A model generated the notes under the pieces. It did no database searches, was not told the origin of the DNA, and saw nothing but the letters and a program-made list of their open reading frames with translations. The position numbers were made by a program, and so were the translations under genes. From positions 1,240,001 to 1,304,000 of the forward strand of contig JACZZP010000005.1 of NCBI GenBank assembly GCA_015183035.1: a stretch of 64,000 nt of DNA. The letters run 5' to 3'. Positions 41,346-51,614 of this stretch are shown here, piece after piece (within the stretch, counting starts at the first letter, position 1; each line of letters starts with the position of its first letter). Origin of the DNA: Meloidogyne chitwoodi. Its lineage: Eukaryota > Nematoda > Chromadorea > Rhabditida > Meloidogynidae.

Positions 41346-44107
41346 TTAAGAATATTTTTCTGTCCATTCCCATTTTTGATAAGAATCATTTAAATCACAT
41401 TTTTGTAAATTAAGTTTGTTGGAATCTTTTTCTTTATCTGCTGTTAAACAAGAATTAGAGCCTCCAACTTTTATTTGCTTTGTTTCCTTAAATTAAATAT
41501 GTTTACCAAAATAGCTAAATTATTTAAAGTAATTTAAATTACCCTATCATAACTAAATGGTCCATCCACTTTTCCCTTCTGGCAATAACTGCTATGTATC
41601 CGCCCACCCCAACCACGTGAAGGTGTCAAACACCATTCTCCTTGTGTCATCTGTCCTTTTGTATTTAATTTTACAAGTTGATTTCCTCCATAACCATGAC
41701 ATGGAGTAGCACCAATAACACCAGAACTGCCTTTACCCATAGTGTCAATGCATTTTCCTATTAAAAATTAAATATATATAAATAAACATTCTTTAAATAT
41801 CCAAGTGATATATATATATTTTAATAAATTAATTTTATTTACCAGAAGCTAAATTCTTTGCTTCACCCCAAACATCATTTGGTGGTGGTAAAGGGAAATC
41901 ACTAAAAACATCATAAGCAACATTATCCATAAACCTTTTTATAAAATATTTAAAAAAATTAAAAAATAAATACCATTGAAAAGATTTACATTTTAATTGT
42001 TCACGTAAAGCTAATTGTTTAGAAATATCACCAGATTCACGATATAAAGCATTTGGTTCTCGAATAAAATAATATTTTCCATAATCATCCATCCATGTTT
42101 TTATTACACGAATAAGATTCTAAACATTTAAAAAAAATTTGAATTTTTTTATTTGTAATTTAATAAAAATTATTTTTATTATTTTTAATATTCTTAAACT
42201 AACAATAGAAATAATTGGTTTTCCAGATAATTTTCCAAAATTATAAGGCATATGATGTCTATAAACGTGCCCTACATGAGAACATGGCACAAAAAGGATT
42301 CCACCACCGCATTGCCAAATCTAAAAAATTAAAAAAAATTTTTTAATTTTTTAAACCTTAAAAGATAATTCATATTGTTCTCCACCCCAAATTTGTAATC
42401 CAGGATCATAATATCCAAGTTTTTCAAACCATTTTTTATCGATAGCAAAAAGTCCACCTGCATGTGTTGGAGATCTTTAAATAAAAAATAAATATTATAT
42501 TTAAATATTAATTAACCTGAAAGGTTCACTATCTTGTTGTCTATATTTTCGTTCTCGATCAGGTAAAGCAGTCTCTTTATATAATAATCCCCATTCAAAA
42601 ATTCCACGAAAATGTCTATTTGCCTCTCCATAAACTCGCCTATATTCCCAAGTATTCATATCAATTCCATCAATTACTGGGACAGTCATAACTCTTCTAA
42701 AATAATTTTTTTATAAATTAAAAATAATAGAAAAGTTGAAATTATAAATGAAAATGTTATTAAGATTTTTCCAATGCAAAAACAATTCCATAAAATCAAA
42801 AAACATTTAAGAGTTAACCTATTTCTTCTAATTGGTGCCAATAAAGGAGGTAACCAATTTCTATTAACTTCACAATGAGCATCCAAAAAAATAACAACAT
42901 CGCCAGAAGATGCTTTTGCCCCTATTGTTCTTGTATTAATTAATCCTTCACGTTCAGAATTTCGAACCAAGCGAACTTTTCCATCAAATTGCTCGATATA
43001 TTTATCCAATTTTTCTTTTAAATGTTCTGAAAAATTCCACTAAAAATTTAAAGAATTCAAACAATATACCCTTTTCACTTGCATCATCGACCAAAATTAT
43101 TTCTTTTAATAAATGTGCAGGACTACGCAATAAAACTGAATGAACAGTACGAAGCAATGGAGACCAACCTTCATTATGAAAAGCAATGACCACAGAAGCA
43201 CTAGGCAAATCTTTAAAAAATTTAAGTTTTCAAAACATAACAATAATTAAATCTTCAAAAAAACTTAAAAATAATTATTTATTATAACCTTCAGGATAAT
43301 GCCAATATTTACATCTAAAATATAAAACAATATAATATTAATTAATTTTCAAAAACTAACTCTCCCAAACGGACATCAGGAATTGATCTATTCAATCGAG
43401 CTTTATCACTAGCAAAAGTATTAAATCCAAAATCAGAAATTGCTTTTTGAACTTCAGGAGAATTTAAATCAGTAATAATTGGTTTTCCATCTTCGCCTTT
43501 AAAAAATAATTAAATTAATTAAATTAAAAAAACCAGGAGCATTAATATCATCTGGTGGAAATACTACAGGAATTTGTTCAAAATTTCCAATTACTCCTTT
43601 TTTAAAAATCGTATCTGGATCACGACTTCCTGACAGCTCGCCAATATTTTTTGAATATTTCTCGTCCACAATATCTCTTGGAAGGCCTTGTCTGTTTAAA
43701 TTTTGATACTCCTAATAAAAATAAATTTATAAATTTTATGTAGTAAATACGTTTTTTATTAATAAAAGATTGCCGATAACAATTATTATTAATTTATAAT
43801 TATTTAAAAAGCTTTTAGTTAAATAAAAACAGTTTGTTCGATAGCAGTAAAACCCTATATATTTATTACCCTAGTCCAAAACATATAAAAATTAATATTC
43901 AATTAAAAATATAATACTTTCTCTTCATTATTTGTTGAATTTATTCCATAATGTCCAGAACTGATAAAGAAGATAAAGCCAATAACAGAGACTAAAAATA
44001 TTAATAGAGACAAAGGCCTAAAGTAAATTAAAATTTATAAAAATTTAAAAAAATAACTGTTTGTTAATTATCCTCTTGAATTCAAACCATCGCCTTCTTA
44101 ACGACAT
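41346..44107 (-). CDS. gly-7: polypeptide N-acetylgalactosaminyltransferase, GALNT7/GLY-7 type
   Basis: Type II Golgi enzyme that adds GalNAc to Ser/Thr of proteins. The model starts at 44107 with [17 protein letters not shown], then one membrane anchor ([20 protein letters not shown]) and a stem. The catalytic domain shows [30 protein letters not shown], the metal-binding [11 protein letters not shown] (DxH), [25 protein letters not shown], and the Gal/GalNAc box [20 protein letters not shown]. Then comes a C-terminal ricin-type lectin module with [25 protein letters not shown] and [12 protein letters not shown], ending [26 protein letters not shown] and CIDTMGK favour the GALNT7 (glycopeptide-preferring) subgroup over other GLY enzymes. 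A GT donor is found only after extending the first exon to NKQ, which gives a clean Q-P join into the anchor. Confidence 0.92.
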
Positions 44108-44505
44108 TAAAAATAAAACAAAGTTCGTACGTTTGAAAATCTAAAGAAAACTTTATTAGAGGAAATATTTTAATATTGTTCTTCTTTGATTATAAAAATT
44201 TTTGTAAAAGAGAAATTTTTGGATAGACGAATATTGCCACGTTAAATGACATAAAACAAAAATATATACATTCTAAAAGGTAATAAAAAGAAAAAGATTT
44301 ATGCAAATAAATACTATTGCTCAAATTGTCAAAAAGAGATTTTGAATGCCTATTCATTCATATAAATTTAATAATTATTAAAAAAATGTTGAAAAACTCA
44401 AGGCAGCAAGAGTGAAAAAAATCCTAAAATCTCAAAAGGGTAGAAAAGTCAAAGAAGAGAAAAAATGATTTATTTTTAAGTTAATAATTAAATTTTTTAA
44501 TTTTT

Positions 44506-45829
44506 CTCAAGCACCACCGCGTTAGCGTAGCTCATAGACCGTTGACGTTGCTCGTAGACGTTGGCGTATCTTGTAGTCGTTAGCATACTCCTAGAACCTT
44601 GGCTCATAGAACTAACGCCTTAGCGTGGCTCCTAAGACACCAGTTTATTGAACAAACGCCTTAGCTTAGCTCCTAAGACACCAGTTTATTGAACTAACGC
44701 CTTAGCTTAGCTCCTAAGACACCAGTTTATTGAACTAACGCCTTAGCTTAGCTCCTAAGACCTAAGTCTCTAGAACCAACGCCGTTAGCGTAGCTTGCCA
44801 AACCTTAGTCTCTAGAACCAACGCCGTTAGCGTAGCTCGCCAAACCTTAGTCTCAAGCACCACCGCCGTTAGCGTAGCTCGCAAAACCTTGGCCCATAGA
44901 GCTTCCTCCGTTAGTGTGGCTGACCGTTGACGTTGCTCGTAGACGTTGGCGTATCTTGTAGTCGTTAGCATACTCCTAGAACCTTGGCTCATAGAACTAA
45001 CGCCTTAGCGTGGCTCCTAAGACACCAGTTTATTGAACAAACGCCTTAGCTTAGCTCCTAAGACACCAGTTTATTGAACTAACGCCTTAGCTTAGCTCCT
45101 AAGACACCAGTTTATTGAACAAACGCCTTAGCTTAGCTCCTAAGACCTAAGTCTCTAGAACCAACGCCGTTAGCGTAGCTCGCCAAACCTTAGTCTCTAG
45201 AACCAACGCCGTTAGCGTAGCTCGCCAAACCTTAGTCTCTAGAACCAACGCCGTTAGCGTAGCTCGCCAAACCTTAGTCTCAAGCACCACCGCCGTTAGC
45301 GTAGCTCGCAAAACCTTGGCCCATAGAGCTTCCTCCGTTAGTGTGGCTGACCGTTGACGTTGCTCGTAGACGTTGGCGTATCTTGTAGTCGTTAGCATAC
45401 TCCTAGAACCTTGGCTCATAGAACTAACGCCTTAGCGTGGCTCCTAAGACACCAGTTTATTGAACAAACGCCTTAGCTTAGCTCCTAAGACACCAGTTTA
45501 TTGAACTAACGCCTTAGCTTAGCTCCTAAGACACCAGTTTATTGAACAAACGCCTTAGCTTAGCTCCTAAGACCTAAGTCTCTAGAACCAACGCCGTTAG
45601 CGTAGCTCGCCAAACCTTAGTCTCTAGAACCAACGCCGTTAGCGTAGCTCGCCAAACCTTAGTCTCTAGAACCAACGCCGTTAGCGTAGCTCGCCAAACC
45701 TTAGTCTCAAGCACCACCGCCGTTAGCGTAGCTCGCAAAACCTTGGCCCATAGAGCTTCCTCCGTTAGTGTGGCTGACTGTTGACGTTCCTCGTAGACGT
45801 TTGAGTCACAGACAGTTGGCGCTGCTCGT
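44506..45829. repeat. higher-order satellite: 427-bp unit built of ~42-bp subunits
   Basis: A tandem array with two levels. The landmark CCGTTGACGTTGCTCGTAGA recurs from about 44539, 44924 and 45351, with a mutated fourth copy near 45778; spacings are 385, 427 and 427 bp. The first unit is exactly 42 bp short, one subunit. Subunits of 41-42 bp share the core GTTAGCGTAGCTC or CTTAGCTTAGCTC. One type (AGTCTCTAGAACCAACGCCG...) repeats in tandem two or three times per unit; another carries CACCAGTTTATTGAAC. Copies are almost identical, so the array is young or homogenised. It is far GC-richer than its surroundings. Frames on the minus strand are interrupted once per unit and do not look like protein. 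Confidence 0.95.
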
Positions 45830-45974
45830 AGAACAGGAGAATGGCAAAATACGCTGTTTATATAGTATCGAACAACACTTATATAAAAGCCCCCATTTCT
45901 ACTTCCCCAATCAGTTTACTATAAAATCTCGGACAAACATATAGACAAACTCCGCAATTAAATATATGCATATT

Positions 45975-46064
45975 TAGTCATTGACAAAAAGTCCGTTGAC
46001 TTAAAATCCATTAACAAATATTGACGGATGGTCCGTTGACGTAAAGTCCATTGACAAAAAGTCA
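45975..46064. repeat. short degenerate tandem repeat (GTCCRTTGAC)
   Basis: GTCCGTTGAC, ATCCATTAAC, GTCCGTTGAC and GTCCATTGAC recur every 20-30 bp, separated by TTAAA, GTAAA or AAAAA. The motif shares CGTTGAC with the adjoining satellite, so it may be a diverged edge of the same array or upstream elements of the acyltransferase gene at 46201. Confidence 0.6.
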
Positions 46065-46200
46065 AGGAGCCTAGTCTTAGACTGAATCGTACGCGCCGCA
46101 CTCTTGTTTTGGTCGGTTGATCTTGGCCAATTAAATGCAAGCCGTGTGTTTGCCGTAATTTTAGTCTAAAAGATTAAAAATTTATACATATATTTTTAAC

Positions 46201-49200
46201 ATGGAACCACCATTGACTGTCAACTCTACTCGACTTCAACGTATGAAAGGGCTTTGTTTTACTTCTTTAATATTAATTTCTTCATTTCTTGGCTCTATTT
46301 ATGTTCTTATACCGTTAACACCTTTAGCTTGTAATTTATAATTATATAACTTTTTATAAATTTAAATTTTAGTTTTTAATCCAAAACTATTTCGAAGAAT
46401 TGTTGACTTTCTTATTGGATATTGGCTTGTTCTTCCTTCAGTAATTTTTTTTAAATTTAATTGAATTTATCTTTTTAGTCATTAGTGGAATGGATGTTTG
46501 GTGCGCGAATTCAAGTACTCGGTGACAGTATTGACCCGAATAGGTGAAAATTATTTACTTAACAAAATATTAAGATTTTATAAAATTTGTAAATAAATTT
46601 AAAGGTTTTTATTAAATTTTCCAAATTTTATCCGTGTCCTTAAGTTTAAAAAAATCAAAAAATCTAACCTTATTTTTAGATTTATAATTTTGCATTCTAA
46701 AATTTAAATTTATGGCACTTTTGAAGATAAGGGTGCCCCTTCTTTTGCGGATAAAAATTAATATTAAATTATAGTATTTTTTGATTAATTTTTGCCTAAG
46801 GCAATATGTAAGAGTGTACATTGACTAACAAAATATGTAAATGTTCTGACCTTGTTCATTTACATTTTAGTCAATTATTTTGAAAAATGATTCAAACTCT
46901 TAAAAATTTTACTTTCTTACAATTATACAACAAAATCAGCTTACAAGAAGAAGAATTTCAACAATGGCTTGTTGATCTTAATTTCACAAATTGTCAATCA
47001 TGATTCTTATTTATGTGAATAAAGCTATGTACACTCTTACATATTGCCTTAGGCAAAAATCAATCAAAAAATACTACTAATTTAATATTAATTTTTGTCC
47101 GCAAAAAAAAGTCCGCAGAAGGGGCACCCTCTTCAAAAGTACCAAATTTATTATTACCAAAATAGGCCAAGTCTAATAATTATGAATCATCGAACTTGTT
47201 TGGATTGGCTTTTCTTTTGGTGTGCACTTTGGCGTGTTGAACCTAAATTGCTCACTACCGAAAAAATTGTCTTAAAAGGAGAAGTTAAATATTTGCCTGG
47301 TGCAGGTTTATATTCTTTTATTATTTTTTTTTTTAATTTAAAAAATTATTTAAAGGTTGGGCAATGGCGTATAATGCCTTTATTCTTTTGGATAGAAATT
47401 TTCTTACTGACAAGGCTCGAATTGAAACATTTGTTGAATATTATGCAAGATTGGATCAAAAATATCATGTTTATTTTATTTTTAACTTTTTAAGATTTTT
47501 TTAAATTTTAAGATATTATTATTTCCAGAGGGGACTGTAAGTTATTTTTTAAATATTATTTATAATAGGTTATTTAAATTCTAACAAGGAAACATTGTCT
47601 ACTGTGAACACGAATTTTGTATTTTTTTTGGCACCATTCGATAGAACAACCCCAACTTTCTATTGTGAGGTGAGTTCCGTTTTGGTGCAAAATTAGTTTA
47701 AAAAAAGTTATAAGCGTTCAAAGTTTCTGTTTTTGGGAGCGCTAGAGTATCTGGTAAAAGGAAAGAAAAGAAGAGAGCGACTTTCCTCCTTGTCTCTCTT
47801 TGCTTTTTCTTTCTCTGTTCTCTCTTTGTTTCCTTATATGCGAAAATAGTGAGGTTAATGTCGGAGAGACGTTAGGCAGTCAGCCATCATTTTTCAATTT
47901 AAAAGAAGAGAAGGAAAAAAGGGTAAGCAGCGTGAAATGTTTAAAAATGGTCAAAAGCATAAGAGGTTATAAAGGGTCTGCCTTGTCCTCTCTCTTCTTT
48001 TCCCTCTTTCTTCTCTTTACTCTAGCGCTCCCTAAAACAGAAACTTTGAACGCTTATAACTTTTTTTAAACTAATTTTGCACCAAAACGGAACTCACCTC
48101 ACAATAGAAAGTTGGGGTTGTTCTATCGAATGGTGCCAAAAAAAATACAAAATTCGTGTTCACAGTAGACAATGTTTCCTTGTAAGGACAAAGATCAAAA
48201 ATCATCTCTGAAAAGTCAGCTTTATGCAAAGAAGAATGATTTGGTTCAATATAAATATGTATTACATCCTAGAACACTTGGCTTTGTTTTTTTGTTACAA
48301 AAAATGCGAAAAGGTTTTTTGATCTTAATTAAAAGATTTATGATAGAATTTTTAAATATTTAACAAAATTAAATTATTTGATGTCTTGCTATTGTTTTAA
48401 ACTTTTTTTATTTTTAAAGAGAAATGTGTTGATTTTATATATGATGTAACTGTTGGATATGGTGATCAAATTGTTCAAACAGAGATTGATTTGGTTATTT
48501 TTTAACTTACATATATATTTTTGCTTAACTATTTTCTATTTAATTTAGGTTTTGAGAGGAATGTGTCCAAAAGATGTCCATTATTTAATTCAACAAATTC
48601 CTAATTCTTCTTTGCCACAAGAAGATGAGCAATTAGAAACATGGATAAAGGATAAATGGGCGACAAAAGGTTTAATTTAAGTAAAGATAAATTTTAAAAA
48701 GTTTAGAACTTTTGCTTCATAATTTCTACAAAGATAGGGGATTTAGGCGTCAAAATGGCTGGTCATCTCAATTTAAGAATTTTCAGGTTAATTAATATTA
48801 TATTTATCTATGGCTGTCATAAAAGATATATTTAAAAATATTTTTTAAAAGAAATATTTTCTTTTATAATATAAATTGTACTATAATTATATTTTTATAG
48901 CTTACACCAAAACTTAAATTATTACAAATTATTATTGTTTCTATTTGGTTGTTAGCAACATCTTTTTGGTTTTATTTATTTATTACTTTTAGTAATCAGA
49001 TGTGGTTTGCTCTTTTAGCTTTAGTGGTTAGTTTTTAGTAAATGTTTTTCTTTTTTAATTATAAAGTTTTATTTTAAACTCTTGGAATTATTTAAAATTA
49101 AAAATATTTTTGCTCAAATAATTAATAAACATTAATAGAAATTTAATTTAATTTTTTACTTTTTTAGTCAATTGTTGCTCTACAAATATGTTGTAATGGT

Positions 49201-49236
49201 TTGGAAATGTTTTTGGCTCGTTTGTCTTTTCGGTGA
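46201..49236 (+). CDS. LCLAT1: LCLAT1-type lysophospholipid acyltransferase
   Basis: Membrane acyltransferase of the AGPAT/LCLAT1 group (C. elegans ACL-8/9/10 type), which re-acylates lysophospholipids at the ER. It starts MEPPLTVNSTRLQRMKGLCF, with an N-terminal membrane segment (LILISSFLGSIYVLIPL). Catalytic motif I is NHRTCLDWLFFW (NHx4D). Next are VLKGEVKYLPGAG, RNFLTDKARI and motif III LLFPEGT. Then come KYVLHPRTLGFVFL, IYDVTVGYGDQIVQTE and two C-terminal membrane segments (IVSIWLLATSFWFYLFITF). It ends LEMFLARLSFR. VLHPRTxGF and DVTVGY point to LCLAT1 or its close kin. Two foldback transposons lie in its introns (about 46700-47145 and 47585-48182), making both much longer than the usual ~50 nt, while the exons stay intact and in frame. 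Confidence 0.88.
46700..47145. mobile_element. foldback transposon in an LCLAT1 intron, with a small ORF
   Basis: Left arm (about 46703-46824) and right arm (about 47024-47140) are inverted copies. TGCCTAAGGCAATATGTAAG at the left matches CTTACATATTGCCTTAGGCA at the right, and GGGTGCCCCTTC matches GAAGGGGCACCC. Between them a 38-residue frame (46887-47003) reads MIQTLKNFTFLQLYNKISLQ and continues EEEFQQWLVDL before its stop. Its style resembles the start of a DDE transposase, so this may be a deletion derivative. The family is not certain. Confidence 0.7.
47585..48182. mobile_element. 598-bp near-perfect foldback transposon abutting a splice acceptor
   Basis: CAAGGAAACATTGTCTACTG at the left end is the exact inverse of CAGTAGACAATGTTTCCTTG at the right end, and the arms stay nearly identical for about 165 bp each. 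The flanks give a 3-bp duplication, TAA, as for PIF/Harbinger-type targets (TWA). No transposase is encoded. The right end stops four bases before an exon, so the acceptor is made of element sequence (TTTCCTTG) followed by TAAG. Confidence 0.88.
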
Positions 49237-49270
49237 TTAAAATAATTAATTATTATATTCTCTATAGCTT

Positions 49271-49372
49271 GGCTGTTTTGAAAAATTAATTATTATATTT
49301 TATTTATTTAAAATTAAAATGTTTGTAAAATATTGTCCTCCCTGAAATTAAATTAAGTTTTTCAAAACAGCT
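49271..49372. repeat. ~100-bp inverted repeat downstream of LCLAT1
   Basis: GGCTGTTTTGAAAAA and TTTTTCAAAACAGCT form opposite arms about 70 bp apart, just after the stop codon at 49236. It may be a small MITE or an RNA hairpin in the 3' UTR. Confidence 0.55.
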
Positions 49373-49494
49373 CTGCTTTTATAGGTAAATAAAAACTTTA
49401 AAAAACTATGTAAGCATTTTTGATCCCTTATTTTCGTCTATCTACCTACAGATTAATAATTTGTTTTTTTCTTTTTTTTTCGTCATTTATATTA

Positions 49495-49704
49495 GAGATT
49501 GGATTTTCAATAATTTAAGTATTTATTCATATGAAAATATTTTATTCTTCAATCAATTTTTGGTATGGAATATTTTCTTGTGAATAAATGAGGGAATATC
49601 TAAACTAGACAAAGCGGTTTATGAGATATTAATTTCTTTTCAAAAAATCAGTTTAACCTAGACATAAATAAATATATACTTAAAATAAGTTTTTGTACAA
49701 TCTC
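49495..49704. mobile_element. candidate 210-bp MITE
   Basis: The left end TA|GAGATTGGA and right end TACAATCTC|TA form short inverted ends flanked by TA on both sides, the pattern of Tc1/mariner-type MITEs. Inside, GTATTTATTCATATGAAAA and TTTTCTTGTGAATAAAT also pair loosely. The rest of 49237-50007 is AT-rich intergenic DNA between two gene 3' ends, with no supported gene. Confidence 0.5.
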
Positions 49705-50007
49705 TAATTTAAATTATTATTTAACGGTGTTGACCCTCATTTTTTGTTTATTCTTTTTTTGCTCATATTAATTTTCTTTTTTAAAAATTACTATTTCCCT
49801 TTTGGAATCAACTATTTAATGTATAAATATATTTTTTTAATTAATTTAAAAAAAAGTATTTATATTTTAGTAAGGTGAAAAGTTTGTGTTTCTTTTCAAA
49901 AAATCTCTAGCGCAGAAGATATAATTTAAAAAATATTTATTTGTTTAAATTTTGTTATTAAAAATTATTTTTAAAAACTCATTTTGAGTATTTTTTTAAT
50001 TAAAAAT

Positions 50008-50533
50008 TTAAGTTTTCTTCGCACATTCAGAAATTCCATTATTAGCACAATCAATACATTTTTTACTTTTTGCGCCAGAACCTGCTTTTGAGAAAAATCC
50101 ATCTTTGCAATCTTTTTTACATTTATTATTTGTACAAGTAACACAATTGGTTGAACATTTTGTATTTCCCTTGCAAGCTTTATGGCAATTAGTGATTATT
50201 TCACTCTAAAAAGAAAATATTAAATACTTATAATTAAAAAGAATTAAATTAAAATATTAAAAATATTAAATATATTTATTTAATTAAAATTTAATTCAAA
50301 GAATTATTATAAAGATTTTCTTGTTAATAAAAAAGTTTTTTACATTTTCTTAAAAAATTTAAGTAAATTAAAATTTAATTAAAAAATAGCTAAAATATAT
50401 TTTAATAAAAATTAAATATTTTTAATTCCTTTCGATTAATTTATAAAAATAAATAAAAACATACCGATTCTATAGAAGAACTAAAAATAATAATAAAAAA
50501 TACAAAAAATATAAAATAATATTTTGAAAACAT
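50008..50533 (-). CDS. small secreted cysteine-rich protein
   Basis: Two exons (50533-50465 and 50205-50008), phase 0, encode 88 residues. The first 20 or so are a strong signal peptide (MFSKYYFIFFVFFIIIFSSS). The mature part has ten Cys in 65 residues, spaced roughly C-x3-C-x5-C-x3-C-x2-C-x4-C-x3-C, then, after a Ser/Gly/Lys stretch (GFFSKAGSGAKSKK), C-x2-C and a last Cys near the end (ECAKKT). It is rich in Lys. I do not recognise the family; ten Cys imply five disulfides and an extracellular role. In a plant parasite such proteins include secreted effectors, but cuticle, defence or housekeeping roles are equally open. The gene is intact and splice sites are canonical. Confidence 0.75.
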
Positions 50534-51614
50534 TTTTTAATATATTTTTAATTTTAAATATATCTGAAAAAAATAAAATAAAATTTTATTATTTGAAAAA
50601 TAAATTTAAAACAGGTGTTGTTTTATGAGGACATTTTCATCTTTTTTAAATGAAAAATGACTGAAATATAATAAAATAAGAGAAAATATTTTCGTAAAAA
50701 TTGAACAAATAAATTAATCATTACTTTTTAAATATTAAAAGAATTTAAAAATAAATGAAAAAAAAAAGTTAAAATTTTTTTAAAAATTTTCTAAATTTAG
50801 GATAAAGTTAAAGAAGTTTTAAAGATTAATATTTTTTAAATCCAAAATAAATAAATAATATTTATTTTTAGTTTTTATTATTTTTTAAGAAGATTGACCT
50901 TTTTTAATTATTATTTTTTTATTAAAGACTGATGATTCATTCATTATTTTGAAAAAGAAAAGAAAAGTTTGAATTATTAAAATATATTTATTAGCAAAAT
51001 TGAGATGAATTTAAAAAAATAATTGATCGTTTGTTGGCGACGGAAATTTTTTAATTAATTGGGCGAATTTATAACTGACATACTATTTTTATTATTTTTT
51101 ATTAAAGAAAAATAAATTAAATTAAAAAATAATACCGCAAAGGAATATTTATTTATTTTAATTATTTATATATTTGTTAAAAATAAATTAATTATTTTTA
51201 TTTATTTTTTAAAAAGCTTCTTTTTTATTTTTTTAAATATATGTAATAATAAGAAAATATTAAATATTTATTAGCTTTTTTAAAATTATATTAAATTATT
51301 TTTTAATTTTATATATTTATTTTAACTATTATTATTTAAATTTTTATATTTAAAATATTTATTTTAATGTTTTAATGATGTTTTATCTAAACAACTTAAT
51401 TAAAAATATAAATTTAATTTTATCATAATTTCTTAAATTAATTAATTATCTCTTCTTTTTTTTTTAAATTAATTTTTAGGGTCATTGATTTATCAAAAAA
51501 TATTAAATATTATTTTTTATTAATTATACTTCATTTTTTCTTTTTTTATTTAATCAAATAAATTTATTTATTTATTTTTCTTTTGTCCTTGAATTTTAAA
51601 TAAAAAATAAATAA
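50534..51614. promoter_or_regulatory. divergent intergenic region
   Basis: About 1.1 kb of very AT-rich DNA between the heads of the Cys-rich protein gene and the metalloproteinase gene. Both promoters are presumably here. No ORF, RNA gene or repeat can be defended. Confidence 0.4.

Noticed and set aside
44762..45419. Two long minus-strand frames with repeated LRATLTALVLETKVW-type sequence
   Set aside because: They are translations of the satellite; a stop recurs once per 427-bp unit and there are no splice partners or sensible start.
44506..45829. CRISPR array
   Set aside because: Subunits repeat without unique spacers, the setting is eukaryotic and no cas genes are present.
45958..46140. 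Minus-strand frame rich in Arg/Leu
   Set aside because: Overlaps the short GTCCRTTGAC repeat and has no family resemblance or splice partners.
47800..48069. Plus-strand frame with a hydrophobic start (MLFLSLFSLCFL)
   Set aside because: It lies inside the foldback transposon; the hydrophobic run comes from pyrimidine-rich DNA and no splice sites link it to a gene.
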